Assembly: GCA_015478675.1 (NCBI GenBank)
Contig: JADMIH010000002.1
Span: 1-64,000, forward strand
Length of the DNA: 64,000 bases
Origin: Chloroflexota bacterium
GTDB lineage: Bacteria; Chloroflexota; Chloroflexia; QHBQ01; JADMIH01
Direction of reading: 5' to 3'
The position numbers and the translations under genes are program-made. The notes below the pieces were generated by a model. It was not told the origin of the DNA and did no database searches. It saw only the letters and a program-made list of their open reading frames with translations. Within the stretch, counting starts at the first letter, position 1. Every line of letters starts with the position of its first letter. This document shows positions 8,041 to 16,320 of the stretch, piece by piece.

Positions 8041-10908
8041 TTATTGGATCCGGGGTGGAGTGAAAGCAACCATGGCACTGGTGGCGTTTTTCATCGGCGA
8101 TTGTATGCGCGGAGGATCAGCTAAGTCCGGCGAACCAATCGTGTCGAGTGGAATATGCAGGTTCACCCGTGTGCCCATTCCAGGGCCGGAGTCTATATGC
8201 AGGGTACCACCGATCAGAGCGGCACTCCCGTATATGTTTGCCAACCCATGATGGTGGACTGACCGCCAATAGCTAGGCGTGCGTGGCTCAAAGCCAATTC
8301 CATCGTCAACTACTGACAGCGTGACGGCATCGAGAGCTAGACCGTTACGATTCTGATCGCTTGTTGCAAAACTCAGCACCACTTCGATACCCGAAGGCCT
8401 GGCATGGTTGAGGGCGTTATGGACTGCCTGGTCCATAACCTCCTTGCAGACTGCCTTGATGTTGTCATCCAGGTCAGCAGGCTCAGTGCCGGTTACTTTG
8501 AATTTGACTTCGACACCGCGGTTCAGTTGTCCGAAACGTTCGGCATTGCGAGATAGGGTCCTGACGAGCGGCACATCAAGGTAAGCAGGATGGAGATCGG
8601 TACAGATGTCCCGCAGTCGTTGGTTCGTAGTGCGCACCAAACCCAGGATGTCCTCAACAAGATGCTTTCCAGCAACATCACCATTAGGAGCTTCCACGGA
8701 GAGAGGCGAGCTCAATGCGGAACCGTGCGAGCCATCGGTCCTCGAGCCGGAATCAGACGTATTTTCAGAAGCCTCGCCAAGCAGCAGGCCAAGCGCTGAC
8801 TGGCACTCATCGAGCATACTCTGCAGTTCTCTGCGGGCACCTTCACCAATCGGGGCTGGCTCTTCTGCATAAGCAGGGTCGCTTAGCCTTTCGAGCGCGA
8901 TTTGTGAGTCTTCCAGCCCGCCAAGTGCCTGTTGGAGTTCATCGCGTAATCTCATTAGCAATCGTAGAGCCACTCCTAGCTCTTGCACAACAGTATCGTG
9001 GATCTCTACTGATATACGACTACGCTCCAATTCCTGTGCTGCACTCACGTCGCGCGCCAAAGCGGCGCTGTATTCTCGCTCCTGATCAAGCTCCACAAGT
9101 TGCCGTTGCAGGGCTTCAAACATCAGTACGTTCTCAGCAGAAATGGAGGCGGTACGTGCCAGGGCGGCCAGGGCTGTCAACTCCTGACCTGAATAGGGCT
9201 CATCCGTTTCTTTCGCCCCGAGTGCCACCAGCCCGATCACGTAGTGTTGTTGGCTCGAAGTCAACGGAAGAAGCCACTCAACCCTGACGGTCTTCAAGAT
9301 CTCAAGAATCCGGACATCGTCTGAGCTCAACTCTGGTGTTGCAGGCATAAGCAGCGTGGAGAGAGCAACAGGGCCGTGGGCCGACTGCAACATGCTTCGC
9401 AGTTCACTTTCCCGCGAGAATGGGGGAATGGCCCCGCGGACTACTGATACTGGCAGAATCAGTGAAGCAGAGTGCCCTTGTAAGGTAAGGGAGCCAGAAG
9501 GCTCTTCAGCCAGAAATACCAGTGAGCCTATGCTCTTAAGGCGAGCGGGGAACTGCTCAGTGAAGAAGTACACATACTCGTTAAGGTTGCGAAAGCGCCC
9601 CAGTTCATCTGTAGCCGAAGCGAGCAGATCGATGTAACCGACTCCCCTGAACAGGTGAGCCTCGGTCCACCGGCCCACATACTCGTAAAGACTTGCAACA
9701 ACTACGACAAGAATCACCAGTCCGACCCAGACTGACAGAGTGGCCGGCCCGGTTAGCTGCTGATTCAAGGGCCATACGAATGCAGCGAATAGGACAAGAC
9801 CCAGGCTGAGGATGCTACCGTAGATTACCTTGATTAGACTTGGCCTCCATAACACCCCGCCTATGAGGAGGTTGTGTCGCAGCATTGCATATGCGTATCC
9901 TACAGGCACACTGAGAGCCGTGAATACAGACAAACTCTTCAGTATCGCATCAGTCTCGGGATCCAGATTGAAAGCTATGGATGGGATCCACAGTATGGCA
10001 TTCGAGAACAAGCCCAGGCTTGAGCAGAGGGTGATGAGCTTGACCTGGGTGCGAACCTTAGCATCGCGTGTCCTGGCAAAGGTGCGTACCAAAAGCACTA
10101 GACAGGCAAGCAGCGTAACGGCCAGGTAGATACCTATTATGAACTGCCAGGTGTCGGAAACGTAAAATGAGTAGTCCCAAATAGAGACCAGATTCAGCGG
10201 TAGAAGCAGCCCGGCAGCAACGTAGACGAGCGTTACTGCGCGGTTCCTCCATTGTCCCAATCTCGGCTGTGGGAAGAGAGTATGGAAGTGGAACAAGACC
10301 GCGGGAAAAAGGAGGTAAGTGGTGTAAGCTATTACTTCCGCCCAAACTTGATGATATGACCTGGGCACGTCAGTAATGAGAAAGAGAGCGGTCAGTTGCG
10401 TAGCCACGAAGAAGAGCCAAAGGCTCAGACCTCGACGCCGCGCTACCAGTGGAGCCGCACCAAGCACCGCAAACAGGATCCCGACTGCGGCTTCGACACC
10501 GAGGCTGAACTGTCGGGATATTGTACCGGGCAGAGCTTCTAATGTGACGAGGCGGCGCGCAGCTGCGTCTCCTTCGCGAGCAAACACCTCTACCTGGATA
10601 AGCTGGCCTACCCTTGCCTCACCGGAGAACTGCTTGAGGGCCTGGTAATCGTTGAAACTAATGTAGTCGCCCGGCTTCAGCCCTGCATCTGCCGCAAGCG
10701 TCCCTGGTCTTACAGACAGCAGTTCGCCTGTCCAGTTGAATGAAACTCCAAGTTCTTTGATTTGAAATATCCAGAATAAGACGTAGACGCCCAGCAACAC
10801 GACAATAGTGATCGAGGCGTAGGCGAGTCGCAGTCCAACAGCTCTGGAAGTGCGGTTGCCTGCCAGAATTCTCATAGACCCTGCTTGTAACTGCTTCGCA
10901 ACTGACAT
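8041..10908 (-). CDS. ComP-like sensor histidine kinase with PDZ and GAF-like regions
   Basis: Roughly 955 residues. One membrane helix lies near residues 25-48. A PDZ-like loop follows (VRPGTLAADAGLKPGDYISFND), then a cluster of about eight membrane helices up to residue ~390. A GAF-like domain comes next, then a DesK-type dimerisation helix with the phosphoacceptor in ERSRISVEIHDTVVQELG, and a C-terminal HATPase_c domain (HNALNHARP, VVDDGIGFEP, GLANIYGSAALIGG). An insert of about 100 residues separates the two dimerisation helices. It is the last gene after the ComX-like and ComQ-like genes, matching the gene order of Bacillus comQXP. Two response regulators encoded upstream are its likely partners. 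The ATG at 10908 is taken; an in-frame TTG lies at 10917. Neither has a strong ribosome site. Kinase function is clear; the ligand is inferred from context. Confidence 0.85.
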   Translation of the reverse strand: MSVAKQLQAGSMRILAGNRTSRAVGLRLAYASITIVVLLGVYVLFWIFQIKELGVSFNWTGELLSVRPGTLAADAGLKPGDYISFNDYQALKQFSGEARVGQLIQVEVFAREGDAAARRLVTLEALPGTISRQFSLGVEAAVGILFAVLGAAPLVARRRGLSLWLFFVATQLTALFLITDVPRSYHQVWAEVIAYTTYLLFPAVLFHFHTLFPQPRLGQWRNRAVTLVYVAAGLLLPLNLVSIWDYSFYVSDTWQFIIGIYLAVTLLACLVLLVRTFARTRDAKVRTQVKLITLCSSLGLFSNAILWIPSIAFNLDPETDAILKSLSVFTALSVPVGYAYAMLRHNLLIGGVLWRPSLIKVIYGSILSLGLVLFAAFVWPLNQQLTGPATLSVWVGLVILVVVVASLYEYVGRWTEAHLFRGVGYIDLLASATDELGRFRNLNEYVYFFTEQFPARLKSIGSLVFLAEEPSGSLTLQGHSASLILPVSVVRGAIPPFSRESELRSMLQSAHGPVALSTLLMPATPELSSDDVRILEILKTVRVEWLLPLTSSQQHYVIGLVALGAKETDEPYSGQELTALAALARTASISAENVLMFEALQRQLVELDQEREYSAALARDVSAAQELERSRISVEIHDTVVQELGVALRLLMRLRDELQQALGGLEDSQIALERLSDPAYAEEPAPIGEGARRELQSMLDECQSALGLLLGEASENTSDSGSRTDGSHGSALSSPLSVEAPNGDVAGKHLVEDILGLVRTTNQRLRDICTDLHPAYLDVPLVRTLSRNAERFGQLNRGVEVKFKVTGTEPADLDDNIKAVCKEVMDQAVHNALNHARPSGIEVVLSFATSDQNRNGLALDAVTLSVVDDGIGFEPRTPSYWRSVHHHGLANIYGSAALIGGTLHIDSGPGMGTRVNLHIPLDTIGSPDLADPPRIQSPMKNATSAMVAFTPPRIQ

Positions 10909-10985
10909 CTTCTTCAACGAGCGAAATGACGTGTACGCTTTACCCTCAACGCAAACTGGTGCCGCAGATTACACAGGTACGATCA

Positions 10986-12098
10986 TCAGTGCGCGACTGG
11001 AAGAACCGGTGCTACTCGTAAGATCCATTCACGAACCCAACGCTCGGCCTCTACAGGTAAGTGCAATTCTTCCAAAGCCGCCAATGCCCGCTCTCTATGC
11101 GCTACCAGAGATGCGAGCCAGTAATACTCTGCACCTAGCTCCCTGGCAAGCGTTATCAATTCCCGCAAGGCGGAGGCTGCCTCCGAGCTCGCTGACCGAG
11201 CTCGGTCCAGCAAATCCTCGATTTGTATCCGTTGATCGTCATCGCAGACAGTGAGCGCGTAAAGGATTGGATGGCTGACCTGGCGGCCGCTCACAATGTC
11301 ATCCTCCAGGTCATTGTAGTCATCACACAGCTGCTTGGCTATCTCACGCTCCAGGCCTATCGTCCGCCACTGAATTCTATGATGATCGGCTCGAGCTACA
11401 ATAGCTGCCGCTTCGCATGCCGTAGCTGCAATAGCCCCTGCTTTACCGGTAATGAGTCGTTCATACTCCTCTAACGAAAGACGAGGAGTCTGCCCGGCAG
11501 TAAGATCCTGGTGCTGTGCCTCGCAAACTCGCACCATATTTTGGGCGATCAACTCACCAAGTTTGACCACGGTTTCGGCCTCGATCCCAAATTCCGGGCC
11601 ATATTTGTGCAAGGCCTGCCAGGCTAACCCGATCAGTGCAATGCTCGCATTGCCTACTACCGCCGCCTTGCGCTGCCTATCTGACTGTGCATCAGGATGA
11701 GGTTGCGTGAATCGACTTCTTCCTGGCGAGGTAACGAAGTCGTTGGTCAAGTACGCCTGTTTCGCGCCATGGTCCGTGTTGAGGCTGGATGTATAGGCGT
11801 TCAGCAAGTCGTCATGACCATCTTGCGTGGCGTCCAACGCAGACGATGCTATCCCAAGTAACATTAGGCATGCTGAGACTGGAACTGATCTGGTCACAGG
11901 CTGTTCATATGCCCGGCAGCAGACAATAAGAAGTTCACGCACCCAGCCAAGCGGATTGGCAGCTGGGCGTTGGAATGCATTCTCGCCGCTCGGGCCGACC
12001 ATTGCCTGCACTACTGGCCTGATATCTCCCGATAAGGCATCGGCAAGGTGCGTGACGATCTGGCCAACCTCTACCATCGAGACATTGCTCTTATCCAC
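10986..12098 (-). CDS. Polyprenyl-synthase-fold protein, ComQ-like
   Basis: 370 residues, mostly helical, with the isoprenoid-synthase layout. The first aspartate motif is relaxed (LDATQDGHDD in place of DDxxD); the second is intact (LCDDYNDLEDD). Chain-elongating prenyl synthases need both DDxxD motifs, whereas ComQ-type peptide prenyltransferases keep only the essential aspartates, so the relaxed first motif favours a peptide-modifying role. It is preceded by the ComX-like peptide gene (115 bp away, with a long hairpin between) and followed after 77 bp by the kinase gene. Proposed role: prenylate the peptide from the gene at 12213-12425 and help its maturation. An ordinary polyprenyl diphosphate synthase is the alternative, but there are no isoprenoid or carotenoid genes nearby. 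Confidence 0.72.
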   Translation of the reverse strand: MDKSNVSMVEVGQIVTHLADALSGDIRPVVQAMVGPSGENAFQRPAANPLGWVRELLIVCCRAYEQPVTRSVPVSACLMLLGIASSALDATQDGHDDLLNAYTSSLNTDHGAKQAYLTNDFVTSPGRSRFTQPHPDAQSDRQRKAAVVGNASIALIGLAWQALHKYGPEFGIEAETVVKLGELIAQNMVRVCEAQHQDLTAGQTPRLSLEEYERLITGKAGAIAATACEAAAIVARADHHRIQWRTIGLEREIAKQLCDDYNDLEDDIVSGRQVSHPILYALTVCDDDQRIQIEDLLDRARSASSEAASALRELITLARELGAEYYWLASLVAHRERALAALEELHLPVEAERWVREWILRVAPVLPVAH

Positions 12099-12148
12099 GG
12101 CAAACCTTTCCTGGAACAGCCCGTCTGATAAATGGAAGCGAACTTAGA

Positions 12149-12207
12149 ATGAACAGTAACCCGTCAATGCAGGTTTGCTAACCATGCGCTGACGTGTTAC
12201 TGTTCAT
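12149..12207 (-). promoter_or_regulatory. Long hairpin between comX-like and comQ-like genes
   Basis: Arms 12149-12166 and 12190-12207 form an 18-bp stem with one mismatch around a 23-nt loop. It starts just after the stop of the 70-codon gene and has no T-run. It could attenuate or stabilise the mRNA so the peptide is made in excess over the downstream proteins, or the arms (ATGAACAGTAAC and its complement) could be a protein-binding palindrome. Confidence 0.6.
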
Positions 12208-12212
12208 GCAGG

Positions 12213-12425
12213 TCAATCGTCATCGCGGTGGCCCAGGCAGATGGTCGGAATAAGGTCTCTGATATCTGTTGAGGTCCTATCCCTAAGGCTGCGCAGAGCC
12301 TCGGCAGCAGCAGCGAACTCGATGGGCGAACTGGCATAGCTATCAGCACTAACCCCGCCTGTTTCCAGTGCGAGGCGAAATGCTGGATCAGTAAGTGCTC
12401 TTCTAATTAGCTCGGCTAGTTTCAT
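12213..12425 (-). CDS. ComX-like pre-peptide (putative pheromone precursor)
   Basis: 70 residues. The first half (MKLAELIRRALTDPAFRLAL... then a run of Ala/Glu/Leu) has the helical LI..aL.dP..r..L pattern of ComX and RiPP leader peptides. The second half ends DLIPTICLGHRDDD. Bacillus ComX is prenylated on a tryptophan near its C-terminus; this peptide has no Trp, but has a single Cys at position 63 near the end, which would be the obvious acceptor. The ATG overlaps the stop of a 27-codon ORF (ATGA), so translation is probably coupled. A strong AAGGAGG lies 25 nt upstream with a small hairpin between. A signalling role is inferred from the adjacent prenyl-synthase-fold protein, kinase and exporter; no homology search supports it. 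Confidence 0.6.
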   Translation of the reverse strand: MKLAELIRRALTDPAFRLALETGGVSADSYASSPIEFAAAAEALRSLRDRTSTDIRDLIPTICLGHRDDD

Positions 12426-12505
12426 AGCGATATGCGGCGTTGGGCCGCATCCTCCTTTCTCAAGATGTATATTGTGAATTCTTGTCTAACAGCAATATGC
12501 TCCAT
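12422..12505 (-). CDS. 27-residue ORF coupled to the ComX-like gene
   Basis: MEHIAVRQEF... ends RRISL, with AAGGAGG 8 nt before its ATG and an ATGA overlap with the next gene. It lies 46 nt after the MFS stop. It may be a leader ORF that sets translation of the peptide gene, or a small peptide in its own right. I recognise no family. Confidence 0.45.
   Translation of the reverse strand: MEHIAVRQEFTIYILRKEDAAQRRISL
12433..12457 (-). promoter_or_regulatory. Shine-Dalgarno with spacer hairpin
   Basis: AAGGAGG (12457-12451) is 25 nt from the ATG at 12425, but TGCGGC/GCCGCA (12449-12444 with 12438-12433, 5-nt loop) would fold away 17 nt and bring the site to about 8 nt from the start codon. The same bases also code within the 27-residue ORF. 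Confidence 0.5.
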
Positions 12506-12551
12506 AGGCAATTCCTCCTTGTTCGTAGCACGATCTCAAAATGGCACCAGG

Positions 12552-13961
12552 CTACTCTGGTTGCTCAGGTGCTGGGCGTGGGCGCGAGCCGAGGAATGGA
12601 AGCGCCATAACCACACCTGCTAAAGCCACAAGTCCTCCTACCACGAACGTTCCCTGGATGCCAACCAGGTCGCCACCTATACCTGAAAGCGCAATCGAGG
12701 TCAGGTATGCCGCATTGAGCAGAGTATTGATGGAGGCATTACCTTTACCTTGGTGGCGCTGGGGTATTTCATGTAATGTTATGGCGGCACCAGAGGATTC
12801 AACGGCGCCAGCAGCTATACCCGCAAGGCACATCACCAGTAGCGCCCCTACGTAAAACGGTATCAAGCCCAGGCCTATCACTGCTATGGCACCGGCCACC
12901 GATGCTCCTAGCATTAGTTGACCTGGTGGCGCCTTCCGGAGGAAAACCGTGCCTACGGCTGTGGCACCTACTGCTAAACCAAATGCCTGTGCAGCCTCCA
13001 ATATCCCGATCTCCAGCGGGCCTCCATTGAAGACCCGCTGCACATAAGGAACCGTCAGAACGAATACAGCTCCGACTCCGAGGAGACCAACGCCATATAA
13101 AAGAACGACTCCGCGAAGCGGCTTGCTGCGCCACATTATGCTCCAGCCTTCCCTCATGTCGTCCCATGTTCGAGGACGTTCGGCGCTCTGCCGTTCTGTA
13201 TCGACAGCCCTGGCCCTGTTGCCCACTAACAGGAAGATCAACAGAGCAGAAACGACAAAGCTAAACGAATCAAGCAGGAAAGCTACTGTGACTCCCAGTC
13301 GTAAGTTTGAGCCAAAGGCTGAGATTAACAAGCCCGCTAACGCCGGGCCAATCACGTAACTCATTCCGTAAGTCGCTTGCCAGAGTGAAGCCGCCACAGA
13401 ATACTCTTTCGGCTGTAATAGCGCACGACGTAAAGCGCCACTTGCCGGAAAGAAGAAACGAGATGCCATAGATATCACGAGGCTCACGCCAAGCACGATC
13501 CATAGATCATCCGCCGATTGAAACAGGAGATAGAGAGGTAACAGGGCTGCTCGTACCAGGTCGGTTGCCAGAAGCACCGGCCGGTAGCGCCAACGGTCCA
13601 CCATCACGCCGGCCGGTATTGCGAAAAGTAAGGGTACGATCTGGACAGCACCAACAGCGCCCAGCGCAACGGTTGAATTGGTAACATCGTTCACCAGGAT
13701 GAAGAGAGCTATCGTGCTGAAGGTGTCACCGACGTAAGATATGAAGGAAGCCAGCCATAATGCCCGCACTGCCGGTTGGCGAAGGACGCTTCCGAAACTG
13801 GCGGCGGGAGCATCGCCTGTCGTGGAGACCTTCGTTACCTGCGGGGCTATCGCAACATCAGGAGCCTGTGCCTGAGCAGAAGGTTTTGTCTCAACGAGAG
13901 AAGATGACTCGTCAAGACCATTAGCACGACTTTGAACAATGGCGTTTTGCTTTCGTTCCAT
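12552..13961 (-). CDS. MFS efflux transporter
   Basis: 469 residues with about 12 hydrophobic segments after a hydrophilic N-terminus of roughly 60 residues. The first half carries WLASFISYVGDTFSTIAL and PAGVMVDRWRYRPVLL, the loop 2-3 motif of EntS/MFS_3-type drug and siderophore exporters. It is encoded 46 bp before the 27-codon ORF and ComX-like gene on the same strand, so it may export the matured peptide or give self-protection; that is inference from position. The start has an AAGG ribosome site 6-7 nt upstream. Substrate unknown. Confidence 0.82.
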   Translation of the reverse strand: MERKQNAIVQSRANGLDESSSLVETKPSAQAQAPDVAIAPQVTKVSTTGDAPAASFGSVLRQPAVRALWLASFISYVGDTFSTIALFILVNDVTNSTVALGAVGAVQIVPLLFAIPAGVMVDRWRYRPVLLATDLVRAALLPLYLLFQSADDLWIVLGVSLVISMASRFFFPASGALRRALLQPKEYSVAASLWQATYGMSYVIGPALAGLLISAFGSNLRLGVTVAFLLDSFSFVVSALLIFLLVGNRARAVDTERQSAERPRTWDDMREGWSIMWRSKPLRGVVLLYGVGLLGVGAVFVLTVPYVQRVFNGGPLEIGILEAAQAFGLAVGATAVGTVFLRKAPPGQLMLGASVAGAIAVIGLGLIPFYVGALLVMCLAGIAAGAVESSGAAITLHEIPQRHQGKGNASINTLLNAAYLTSIALSGIGGDLVGIQGTFVVGGLVALAGVVMALPFLGSRPRPAPEQPE

Positions 13962-14194
13962 GCTAACCTTATCTTTCTGCTTTGCGAAAACCGCCTGCTA
14001 CGAGTCGCGGAGGACCATTCGATGGATAGCATCGTCAGGCCCATGGCTGGCAACGCCGCAACCCTACCACGTCAGCCGTAGTTGATGCGAACAGTATATC
14101 GCGGGCAGAGTCTCATAATTGTCACCTATGTTTCATCGACGGCAATGAGGCTCTTTGAGTGGTGATCTTTCAGTGTAAGATATCGGCGCTACCA

Positions 14195-14881
14195 TTACGC
14201 CACCACTTCGTCACGGTGTTCGTAATAGAACTTTGTCAAAGCGGCACGAGTGTGCTGTTCTAAGCCCAGCTTAGCGTAAACCGTCGATAGGTAGGCTCGA
14301 ACAGTCGACGAAGTATAATTCAGCCGTTTCGAGATTTCGCGTATATCAAGCTCCGGCTGCACCGCTAGCTTGAGGATCTGGATTTCCTTTGGAGTCAGCC
14401 GGTCTAGAGCCTTGCCGTAACGTGGGCTCCCGAACTTTCTAATCAGACGCAGAGGTACATACTTGTCGTCGGTGAGAAGAACTTGCGTGAAACCTATTGC
14501 TAGCTCCTTGTCTCCGGTGCCCTTCTCATCGATACCGTCTGGGCCATCAGGGTTTTCGGTCCATTCTTCGAAGTCGTCGCGATTGAGGAAGGCGGTATGG
14601 ACGAATACCTTTACAGGTAGATGCTGGCGCCGGATCTCACTCAAGACGTCACGCCCGCTCAATGTGCCGGCAAGCGATAGATCCAGAACGAGCAGATCCG
14701 GGCGATGCTGTTCCACCAACTTAATGGCCTCATCGCCATCTGCTGTTTCCGCTACAACCTCACCGCCCAGCATCCCAATGAGTACGTTGCGTAGTCCCCC
14801 ACGCATCTGTGGATGGTCATCACAGATGATTACTTTGCGGCCCTTGGTAGGAGGCGTATCATCTTCGGTATAAAGTAGCAT
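14195..14881 (-). CDS. NarL-type response regulator (copy 1)
   Basis: About 228 residues. The receiver domain has CDDHPQMRGG acidic residues and the phosphorylated Asp in LLVLDLSLAG. A LuxR-type helix-turn-helix is C-terminal (LTPKEIQILKLAV...IREISKRLNYTSSTVRAYLSTVYAKLGL). The ATG at 14881 has GAGAGG 6 nt upstream; the ATG at 14905 is less likely. An insert after the receiver's fourth strand (NRDDFEEWTENPDGPDGIDEKGTGDKE) is shared with copy 2 and is unusual for the family. Output by HTH binding at DNA near the comX-like promoter is plausible. Likely partner: the ComP-like kinase. Confidence 0.88.
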   Translation of the reverse strand: MLLYTEDDTPPTKGRKVIICDDHPQMRGGLRNVLIGMLGGEVVAETADGDEAIKLVEQHRPDLLVLDLSLAGTLSGRDVLSEIRRQHLPVKVFVHTAFLNRDDFEEWTENPDGPDGIDEKGTGDKELAIGFTQVLLTDDKYVPLRLIRKFGSPRYGKALDRLTPKEIQILKLAVQPELDIREISKRLNYTSSTVRAYLSTVYAKLGLEQHTRAALTKFYYEHRDEVVA

Positions 14882-15151
14882 CGTTTCCTCTCGCTTGACT
14901 CTCATAGCACGCTGCCTGCGCCGGAATATGACTATGAAAAAAGCAGCGCGTCATTTGGGCGGCTGCTTTCGGGAAGTACTCAAATCCCTTATGCGCAGTG
15001 CTGCAGGACGTAACGTTTTCTATAAGCCAGGTACGATAACTGGGTTGGTCAACCCGCGCATCCAGGATTTTAACATGGTTCCAAAGCGAGTGCAATGCTT
15101 ATATCCGAACTGAGTCATGAAGCTGATCCTTGGCCGCACCTTACGGAATAC

Positions 15152-15826
15152 CTAGCCGCGATGGGCGTAATAGAACGCGATCAACGCGGCGCGGTTGTGA
15201 TTTTCCAGGCCTAGCTTATCGTATACGGTCGTCAGGTAGGAGCGCACTGTGGCCGAGGTATAGTTCAGCTGCTTCGCTATTGTGCGCGTATCGAGTTCCG
15301 GCCGGATCGCCAGCTTGAGAACCTGCAACTCCTTAGGCGTTAGACGATCTAGACCGCTGCCATCACCCGGGTTTCCGAACCTCTTGACGAGCCGCAGGGG
15401 TATGTACCTCTGATCTGTGAGCAGCACCTGTGTGAAGCCTATTGCCAGCTCCTTGTCTCCGGTGCCTTTCTCATCTATGCCATCTGGCCCATCGGGATCA
15501 TCTATCCATTCCTCGAAATCGTCACGATTTAGATAAGCAGAGTGCACAAAGACCTTTGTTGGAAGGCGCCTGCGGCGGATCTCAGCCAAAACATCGCGGC
15601 CCTTCATCGCACCCGGTAAGGACAGGTCGAGAACCAGCATATCGGGGCGATGCAACTCCAGCAACGCAATCGCCTCCTCTCCCCTTGCTGCTTCCCCAAC
15701 GACTTGGCACCCAAGCATGCCAACAAGCACATTGCGCACGCCTCCACGCATCTGGGGATGGTCGTCGCAGATTACCACCTTGCAACCCTTGGTAACTTCC
15801 GTTTCACTTTGCGTGTACACCAACAT
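15152..15826 (-). CDS. NarL-type response regulator (copy 2)
   Basis: 224 residues, an obvious tandem paralogue of the product at 14195-14881: same receiver (CDDHPQMRGG, LVLDLSLPG), same acidic insert (NRDDFEEWIDDPDGPDGIDEKGTGDKE), same LuxR-type helix-turn-helix (LTPKELQVLKLAI, LNYTSATVRSYLTTVYDKLGL). About two thirds or more of the residues match by eye. The recognition helices differ at a few positions, so DNA targets may be similar. It lies 270 bp upstream of copy 1 on the same strand. One kinase could feed both, or one may serve another kinase. Confidence 0.88.
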   Translation of the reverse strand: MLVYTQSETEVTKGCKVVICDDHPQMRGGVRNVLVGMLGCQVVGEAARGEEAIALLELHRPDMLVLDLSLPGAMKGRDVLAEIRRRRLPTKVFVHSAYLNRDDFEEWIDDPDGPDGIDEKGTGDKELAIGFTQVLLTDQRYIPLRLVKRFGNPGDGSGLDRLTPKELQVLKLAIRPELDTRTIAKQLNYTSATVRSYLTTVYDKLGLENHNRAALIAFYYAHRG

Positions 15827-16320
15827 GCTTCGAGGGCCTTGCGTAAAGAACGTGGTCTTCCGAGGCCGGGTATCCCTCAGAAGACCATTCAGCTGTCACG
15901 TTGCTCTCTATTGTGTAACAGAATGCCGCCCGGTGAAAAGAGATAGATGCACCATAGCAGGCAGGATATTTGTACCGCTTGGCTAGACGATTGTACCGCC
16001 CTCGCCGGTACATTTGTCCCGGCAACGTATCCGCAGTCGTTGGGGACTTATGAGCAATTACCTCCACTAGATGCCTGCGAACCAGGGCGTCATGATACAG
16101 GGGATCAGGGCCCCTGCTGCCAAAACGCCAAGAGCCTGTTATGGGGCTGAGATTAGCACTTGAGCTAAGTTCGCGGGCAAAGGCGGAGAAGTGAAGACCC
16201 GCCGTCTTTCAGACTCACGTTCCCGGTCGCCAGCCAACCTGCGTAAGCGGGTCGCTGATGGGAAGCTGCGCTCCACTTATTGAGCGACCTGAAAATCGCT
16301 ACCTCTACTAACTCACTGCC
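15827..16320. other. Intergenic with GGTACAA repeats
   Basis: No gene seen. On the minus strand two GCGGTACAA copies occur 22 bp apart (about 15999 and 15977) with an inverted partial copy (GTACCGGC) just before them. They lie about 150-170 bp upstream of response regulator copy 2, so they are candidate operator sites. Confidence 0.4.

Noticed and set aside
14110..14125. Single GTCAC near the response regulator gene as a fifth SARP site
   Set aside because: Only one half-site, with no second copy 11 bp away.
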